Positions 57,206 through 64,000 of a stretch of 64,000 nt of DNA are shown in pieces; position 1 is the stretch's first letter; each line of letters opens with the position of its first letter. The stretch is from Ilex aquifolium. Taxonomy: Eukaryota; Streptophyta; Magnoliopsida; Aquifoliales; Aquifoliaceae. The notes under the pieces are model-generated. The model ran no database searches. It was not told the DNA's origin and worked only from the letters and a program-made list of their open reading frames with translations. The position numbers and the translations under genes were made by a program. The stretch covers positions 24,818,744 through 24,882,743 of the forward strand of contig OX637393.1 of the NCBI GenBank assembly GCA_951799425.1, written 5' to 3'.

Positions 57206-57899
57206 CTACAAAAAAAAAAATTATAATCAATTTAAAGAATGAGCATAAAATAATCAATTAAATTAAAAAATAAATAAAATTACCCTTAATTAAAAAAAAT
57301 AAATCTGCCATAAATTATAAACAATTTATAAATTACAAATTATATTACAAATTATAAATTAAAACAAGAACAAGGGGCAGATGTAATTATAAATTACAAC
57401 GCTTTCCCATTCCCCTAAATAAAACGGTTCCTACCTCTTCCCCTTACCAGATCGTCTTCTTCCCCTTCCCCTGCACCTCTCTGCAACTTACAACGGCAAC
57501 GGGGCTATGCGAGCAGTACACCAATGGCAAGGGTTCAGGGAAGCTAGGGTTTTCGATATCAAAGGCAAGGATTCAGGGAAGCTATTTTCTGGGAGCAGTA
57601 CAAAAATCAATTTTCAGGCAAGTCTCCTTCTCCTTTCCTCTCTCTGTATTTTTATAGAAATTTTGGGTGGAATATAGCCGTTGAGAGGAACAGTAGCCAC
57701 CAACGGCTATTTTGCAACCTCTCAATTCTCTCTCCAAAATTGTCAAATATGCCACCCCAAAACCCTAGATGTCATTTTGCCACCTCTGATGCCACATTTG
57801 TTGGAGTCCGAATTTTTGCAGTTGGGGTACCATTTTAGCGGTTATGGGGATGCCACCCCTGATGGCAACTCCCGTTGGAGTTGCTCTCAAGAAATAAAT

Positions 57900-58069
57900 A
57901 AATAAAAGTATAATACATGAAACAATAATTATTATGAAAATGGAAGTATATGAAGAGTCATTTGAATATATAATTAATATTAGGTAATTAGAAAATAAAA
58001 AAAAAAGTGCAATATATGGAATAATAATTCTTATGAAAATGGAAATATATGAAGAGTCATTTAAATAGA
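57900..58069 (+). repeat. Two copies of a local repeat of about 100 bp (second interrupted)
   Basis: The units share AATAATTATTATGAAAATGG and ATATGAAGAGTCATTT (57930 and 58020). A third copy is at about 63150-63230. The second is cut at 58069 by a Helitron whose other side resumes at 62984. Confidence 0.8.
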
Positions 58070-58081
58070 CTAGTAGTTGCA

Positions 58082-58098
58082 CACGTGCGTTGCACGTG
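58082..58098 (-). terminator. Helitron 3' hairpin
   Basis: The minus strand CACGTGC-AAC-GCACGTG has a perfect 7 bp stem with a 3-base loop, 8 bases before the CTAG end. Such hairpins mark the end of rolling-circle transfer in Helitrons. Confidence 0.88.
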
Positions 58099-60214
58099 AT
58101 CTATTTTGATTATGGAATAGTGTATATTCAAATTATGTACCATTTTATAGTACATCTAAAAAATTATTCTTTTCCTTAAGACGTTGGTTATAATGTTCAT
58201 TTATCAAGACCCACTTTTTGTTTAATTTTACTTGGATCACCACTTTCATTGGTGAAATTTTGGTCTTATGACACAAGAAAATCTTATTAGGCTTCAAAAG
58301 AAAACAAGAATCAAGAATTTTAAGATATATATATATTACTGAACTTGTATTGTACATGATGAACTTGACATGCCACACATATTATTATATCAAGAGATGC
58401 AATAGCTAATGCATGCACAGTGTATAATGGAGTGGGTTGTTGATGTAAATAAAATCTCATCAATCCACCCTAATTTGTTTATTGGTTTTTCATCATCAAA
58501 AAAAAGGAGTCATCGAGCTCAACCCATAAATAGATCTTGTCCTTTAGGTGGATGCATTGTCATCACCATATTCATCACTTATGTCATGAATTGCAAGCAT
58601 CCTCTTATGAAGATCTTCCTAAAATTGTGGAGCAATATATAAGTGTAGTACTATTGTCGATATTTGAATAAGAATTTTTCAAAATTCTTTTGTTTGTGGT
58701 AAAAAGAGAAATCTTACTCATGCATGATAGAATTCTATAATTATTGGTTTCTCTCATCTTACCAAGTCCTCTTATTTCTTTGGCTAAATACCAAGTCCAA
58801 TTATTATATAAAACTTTTATGCATTTCTGGGTTTTAAGTAAAACAACAATCTTATCAGTCTCTACAATTATATATTTTACATATATCAATTTTTAGTTGT
58901 AGATACGACTTAAAGAAGAATTGGATAGGTCACTAAAGGAGTGTTGAGCATGTGTTTGAAATGGAGATTTTTTCTTTCAATTACGGGCACAACTAAAAAA
59001 GTATTAGACATGTATCCGAAAGTTTTGAAAAATATCAATGATCGACTTGTTTCCCGCATGGTTCTGTCGTTTTCGTAGACTATCTGATTGATGTTCAAAT
59101 TTTCACCCCCACATCATTTTCAAATATTCAATTCTCATGTTCATTATTATGTTTTTATTAGAGCACTCTCTCTATTTGGAAAACTAAATAAAGAGTAATA
59201 GATTCCTAAAGATATTGCATGCCAGGTAAACAGAAGATTTTAAGGATGGACTAAATGACTTTGATATAACATATCCATAAAAAGAAAATAATCATCTCAT
59301 AGACATTAGTTGATAGACTGCTTTTCTCCTTGCCAATGATAGGAAAAGTTAACTGGCGTAGTCATAAAGAAAATATAAATTTAATCATTATTTCAACTCA
59401 TATCTCTATTGTAGAGCTCCAAACTTTATTAAGAAAGAACAAGAATGCATATTCATGATGAAAATAGAAAAAAGAAAAATCACCCGGCCCAACTCCAGAT
59501 TTTCCCCCAAGGTTGTTATAAAGTCCTTTTGCATCTGCTTGTAATCAACAACATGCTTCTCACCAATCTACACCATCCACAAACAATATCATAAAGACAC
59601 TACAAATAGGAAGAAAAAGCTGAAATATAACAAACAATAATAAGTCCAAAGAAGGTGGTCGTTGAATGAATTTATTTTGATCCTTCCGTAATAATAAGTC
59701 CAAAGAATGCACCATTAGAACTGAGACAACATTCACACATTGTAGAGAGAGGGACATAATAGGTCTTAAGTGTTACACAGAAGGAGATGAAAAAAGAAAT
59801 TAGAAGGGCTTGGCTTAGAATATAAAACAGAGGCAAAGTGAACCAAAGAACACACCAATTTTTTTAACCAGAGAATACAAAAGCAAAAGAAAATGAACTT
59901 TGAGTAGAACATTAATTCACTAACACTTCCAATTCAAAATGTGCTAGTGTCTTCTTTGGACTTTCCAGTTTCCTAAGAGAGGGAAAGATAGAGTAAATGG
60001 ACTCTCCAATAGTTTGAAAGATGAAAAGGAAAAGGCCAAGACTGACGTCAATTGACACGATAAATTTTACATTAAATCGGAAATGAAACATACTCAATTA
60101 CAATATTTGTTAAATGTCATTTGACCTTTAGTTTACACATATTCATAACTATGAATTTACTACATTACAAATTTTACTTTTTAAAATTGTTGAAGGGTAA
60201 ATTTGAAAATTAAA

Positions 60215-60239
60215 AGTTTTGATTTTTTAGTAGTATAGA
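60215..60239 (-). other. Second Helitron 5' terminus inside the 4.9 kb element
   Basis: The minus strand A|TCTATACTACTAAAAAATC is a second canonical 5' end. With the same 3' end at 58070 it would define a 2170 bp Helitron. Confidence 0.6.
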
Positions 60240-62983
60240 TATGGATAAATAATTCAACCTAATCAACTGAAAACTTAATCAACTGGTTTTTTGAAAATTG
60301 ATGCATGATGGAAGACTACAATGTCATGGTCAACATTAAACTAAATCAAACAGTCGACATGCTAGTGTTACCTATTAACACTTGAAATGTGATTTGAGTG
60401 TTATTTAAGGTAAATTAATGGCCGTTTTGTCCAACTAAAGATGTATCAGTGGAATACTTGACCCATTCGTCATCTACCCTTTTGGAGACACCTGTGAATT
60501 CACTAAAATACTAACAACTTGGGAAGAATTAGGTTGATAAAAATAAACTAAACAACATGGAAGGCATGTAAAAGTAAATAACATAAATTGCCATTTGAAA
60601 AAATGGTACCTTAAATGCCTACATTATTGTAGTAGTCATGGTTTAATTAGGTGATGAGCAACCAAATGAGGTCCCACAACCTATAGGAAGGTTTGACAAA
60701 GCAAACAAAAATTCCAGAAAAAACAAGCTCATGTTAGATTCTATTGAACATGGCAGCATCATATAGCAAATTGAAGCAAACATAGAGAAACTAATAGGCA
60801 CTAAATCCATTACCTATAACCGGAAAAGGGTGAGTTGGATAGATAAATGTCTATGAAGTATTTCATTCAATTCCATCATTGGCGGAGTTGTAATAGCAAC
60901 GTGAAGCTAGTATGTTGATGCCCACATTGAAGGCATTCACCATAATAATCCACAAAGTGATCCTTCCATGTGGAGATCAAGAAGGTGAAACAATATTTAT
61001 TGAATTAGCCAACCATCTATAGTCAAGTACAAGTCCCCAAAAAAAGTCCAACCAAGAATCTACAATGTCAATCTTTGATATTGGTCAGATCCTAAACGAC
61101 ACAAATTGAACACTACATAATTTGAACATGTAAAGTACCTTGGACCAATCTTGCTTTTGAAAAATACATAAGCATATATAAGTTGGGAAACATAACAGCC
61201 ACATACAGGTGAGAGTAAACCTATTAGATCAAAAAATAGAATCTAGTTATATATGCATAAATGCAAGCCCAATTGAAAATATGAGCCATCAAACACTTGG
61301 TTGAATTAAATATCTCACTCTTATAATTTTGTTTACCTAATGGATTGTATTTGAATCCAAAAAAAAAAAACAGATAAGAAATTCCTTATTAAACCCAAAA
61401 AAAGTTATAAGAAAATCCTCACCACACCCAATTAATTAGATTCTGGACATGAAGTCACCCATAGAAGAATCAACAAATATTCTTCTCTAACCGACCTAAT
61501 TCGCTTAAGGAGATTAAGACTAATAAGAGATTAGACCCAAATGGAGTTAATGCAATATTTTTTACAAGATATCGATTAATGTTTCTCATATCACAATTAT
61601 AGGATCCTATTGATTGGAAAACAAAGCAAGGATTCAAAGCACCAGTTTTTCTAAATATTAATATGAAGTAGATGGTGAAGGAGAATTACCAATGAAAATT
61701 TTCTTCACTATGAAAGTCAGATTTAAGAAAAATGCCACATGATTGGAAGAAAGGATAAAGACAATGAAAAGAGGGGAAAGGAAAAGCAGGAATCCATTCA
61801 CCAGATTGTTCCATTCAAAAGAAAAATTTGACAATGGCGTGACTGCAAGAAAAAATCAATGATGCTCCATTTAAAGCCCATTACATTTGCAATTATCTAT
61901 CAAATTGTAGTCCACTTTCTCCATCCCACAACATGCAATTATTAAAATTAACTGTAGCAGCTTCAACATTAAACTGATGTCATCAAAGAGATTCCACAAG
62001 CAAAAAATAGAAACTCAAGTAATATACATCATATATCGGGCCTAATAAGATCTCTGAATAATTCGAAACCATCAACTATCAATTTTTTTTTCATTTGAGA
62101 TTATTGCATAAGCGTGTTTTTTTTTTGTTAGTTTCACCATACATAGCAAAATGTCATTTAGTACAAAACGAACAATCAGATGAAGTTGAAAGGTATATTA
62201 GTTGCTATAGTGTACACCCATTCAATTTCTTGTAATGTAGACCACCAAAAAAATGTAGAAAAAAAATTTGAACAACCCACCGAAACATGCCTGCAATCCT
62301 ACATATATAACCCACCAATCTTCTTACAGCGTATTATATAACCAACGGTTTAAGAATCCCAATTTCGTTTCAGTCATCAAGCAAAAACAAACAAAAGAAC
62401 ACAAATATTATATGAAAAGAGAAATGGAGAACCTATTAGAGAAGAAACGGAGTACCGTTGGTTTGACAATGGGAACAATCACGTTGTGTCTGTGTCTGAG
62501 AGAGGAAGGGAGCTGAAGAAAACTACAGAACCTTGTGAAGAACAACACCTCTGGATCACAATTATTCAGATCCTCATTCGTAACTGATGTAGCCCATTGC
62601 TGCGATAATTAATGGGTGGAATCTGAATAGCCAAAAAAGGAGAGATAGCGGAAAAGAACATCAGCCGAAAGAGGGGAAGACGATGAGGTGCCTGTGTGCG
62701 TTAGCTTCTGATGTCAAAGAGACAGATAAAGGGTCGTCAGTGATTAATGGAGAGGTGATCATTAACTTTAATTTGGCCAATTTGTGAATATGCAGGCGAG
62801 GGGGAGGGGGAGAAGGGCTAGCGGCTGAAGAATGAGAAGAGGGAGAGAGAGAGAGAGAGATTTAATGGGTGAGAAGTAATGGAGTCTGTACTGAGGGATA
62901 AGGATGGCATAATAGTAGTTTTGGGGGGTAAAAGTGGAAAAAAAAAGTTTTTCATGCATTCAGACTTTTTAAAGTAGTATAGA

Positions 62984-63331
62984 TAATTAATATTAGGTAA
63001 TTAAATAAACAAAAAAAAAGGCAATTAAATAAATAAGGATACAGGTGCCTTTAATATTTTTTTATAGAGACATAATAAGTAATCAAAAGTTTTTCACTTA
63101 ACTTCCTTTTATTAGTAGTATAAATATTAGGTAATTAGATAAAAAAAAAGTGCAATACATGCAACAATAATTCTTGTGGAAATGGAAGTATATGAAGAGT
63201 CATTTGAATATATAATTAATACATAAATAAGGATACAAATGACTTTATATTTTTTATAGGGACATAATAGGTAATCAAAAGTTTTCACTTAGCTTCCTTT
63301 TATTGGTAGTATAAATATAAATATATACACA
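62984..63331 (+). repeat. Repeats with decayed Helitron 5' ends
   Basis: Two copies of a unit of about 190 bp (GGACATAATAGGTAATCAAAAG ... CTTCCTTTTATTGGTAGTATA) end at about 63124 and 63315. On the minus strand each begins TTTATACTAC, one change from the TCTATACTAC Helitron start. Confidence 0.6.
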
Positions 63332-64000
63332 CTATTTGGTGCACACGTACGTTGCACGTGAATTATTTTAAGTTTGTTTTTTGGTTTTATTTTTACTTTA
63401 TATCTATTTAAGTTGATAGGATTTTGCTTACAACGTGGATAGCAACTAAACAACAACAGAAATACAAAAAAAGAACGAATGGAAACAATAATGAAAATGA
63501 AAGTACAATAAAAGCAAAAAAGTTTTTGGCACAGTTCCATGCTAAAACACAAGAACCACCAAATTCAAATGAATTTGTAAAATATTTTTATAGAGAATTC
63601 TGAAATCCTCATCTTCTTTTTTCTGATCCAAAATTGTCTAAGCTCAAAGATAACTTACCATAATATACCAACTTCAATGTATTCTTGAGAATGCGATCAC
63701 ATGAGCAAACAAGCTTTATTTCCAGTATGTCATAATGATCTCCTGGAATATCACTAAAGTTTAAACCAGGGTTATAAAATATCATATATAAGATGGTTAG
63801 CTATACACATTAAATAAATATTAGTGTAAAATACCACTTGTTTAAATCATAATATTCTGCAATTCAGTCAGTAACAGACTCCTTTTTACAAATTAAACTA
63901 TCCTACATGTACCATCATAAAATGGCCTCCACTGTTTTAAAGAAAAGGAGCTCCCTTGGGATTTCCCACCACGTTTCACCATGTTTAATATTAATTAATT
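63332..64000 (-). mobile_element. 3' end of another Helitron (runs off window)
   Basis: The minus strand has the hairpin CACGTGC-AAC-GTACGTG (63344-63360, one stem mismatch), then 8 bases, then ATAG|T. This has exactly the spacing of the end at 58070, with CTAG changed to ATAG. The rest to 64000 is AT-rich with no supported gene. Confidence 0.5.

Larger units (their letters stand above)
38617..57888 (+). mobile_element. PIF/Harbinger DNA transposon carrying a nested retrotransposon
   Basis: Terminal inverted repeats GAGCAACTCCAAGGGGAGTTGC (38617-38638) and, inverted, GAGCAACTCCAACGGGAGTTGCC (57888 leftward) bound the element. The flanking 3 bp are TAA and TCA, a TWA-type duplication with one change. 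Without the 15.6 kb retrotransposon at 41508-57127 it is about 3.65 kb, a normal length. It contains the two PIF genes: a DDE transposase (plus strand) and a SANT/Myb-like ORF1 (minus strand), facing each other. Both are broken. Confidence 0.88.
58070..62983 (-). mobile_element. Non-autonomous Helitron, 4.9 kb
   Basis: The minus-strand 5' end is A|TCTATACTAC (62983). The 3' end is CTAG|T (58070-58073), preceded by 8 bases and a perfect hairpin. Joining the flanks gives a sequence of the same length as the unoccupied repeat copies at about 57955 and 63205, with 2 differences over 24 bases. I recognise no RepHel helicase. The minus-strand start has CT-rich, leader-like sequence (about 62780-62870) that could be captured gene DNA. 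The rest of the interior shows no supported gene; the short frames in it have no family motif. Confidence 0.85.

Noticed and set aside
62268..62516. Small gene of 82 codons in the Helitron
   Set aside because: No motif, no plausible promoter and composition like the surrounding DNA.

Overview
This is eukaryotic nuclear DNA from a flowering plant, probably a dicot heterochromatic or pericentromeric region; I cannot name the species. The signs are Athila-like and Tekay/Del-like (chromovirus) Ty3/gypsy retrotransposons with LTRs of 1.7 to 2.5 kb, plant tRNA primer sites (Asp and initiator Met), a PIF/Harbinger DNA transposon, a tRNA-derived SINE and a plant-type Helitron. I find no intact host gene. 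Almost every base from 1 to about 63 kb can be assigned to a mobile element, and every coding region seen is broken by stops, frameshifts or truncation.

Left nest (1-38021). On the minus strand lies Athila-like element A (ORF3 1-419, pol and gag 1770-7081, tRNA-Asp primer site 7162-7179, LTR fragment from 7186). It is fused to the gag, primer site and 5' LTR of a second copy, B (7528-15995). The LTR of B holds a solo Tekay-type LTR (9670-14766), which holds a SINE (9911-12540), which holds another solo LTR (10000-12423). B itself interrupts the pol of a plus-strand Athila-like element of another LTR family (15996-24156: RT, RNase H and IN, then ORF3, polypurine tract and 3' LTR). That element sits in the gag of a minus-strand chromovirus C. 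The 5' leader of C carries a solo LTR (24518-29121) with a further solo LTR inside it (26085-28718). The LTR of C (29214-33628, itself hit by solo LTR 29541-31431) is also the 3' LTR of chromovirus D (33629-37627). C and D are therefore a tandem pair sharing an LTR. D ends in a deleted 5' LTR (to 38021).

Right nest (38617-57888). A PIF/Harbinger transposon with terminal inverted repeats carries a transposase pseudogene (plus strand) and a SANT/Myb-like ORF1 (minus strand). ORF1 is split by a two-LTR chromovirus F (41508-57127, target duplication GATCT). Its 3' LTR holds a solo Athila-like LTR (42385-46030) that holds another (42925-44801). Its 5' LTR holds a further solo LTR (54903-57089).

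Right end. A 4.9 kb Helitron (58070-62983) is bounded by A|TC...CTAG|T with a hairpin. It lies in a local tandem repeat whose other copies show the unoccupied site. Part of another Helitron starts at 63332.

The most unusual signal is a short module of 10-14 bp palindromes (cores CTACCGGTAG, CTTCCGGAAG, GTACCGGTAC, GTCCGGAC, GTTCGAAC). In several families the palindromes are joined by a shared spacer that reads close to GCCTACTGGA. The module occurs in LTRs of both Athila-like and Tekay-like families, often just upstream of a TATA box, and again upstream of ORF3 inside two Athila-like elements. Copies of one LTR family carry different cores in the same slot. All boundaries were read by eye from the sequence; family names rest on motif recognition, not database searches.
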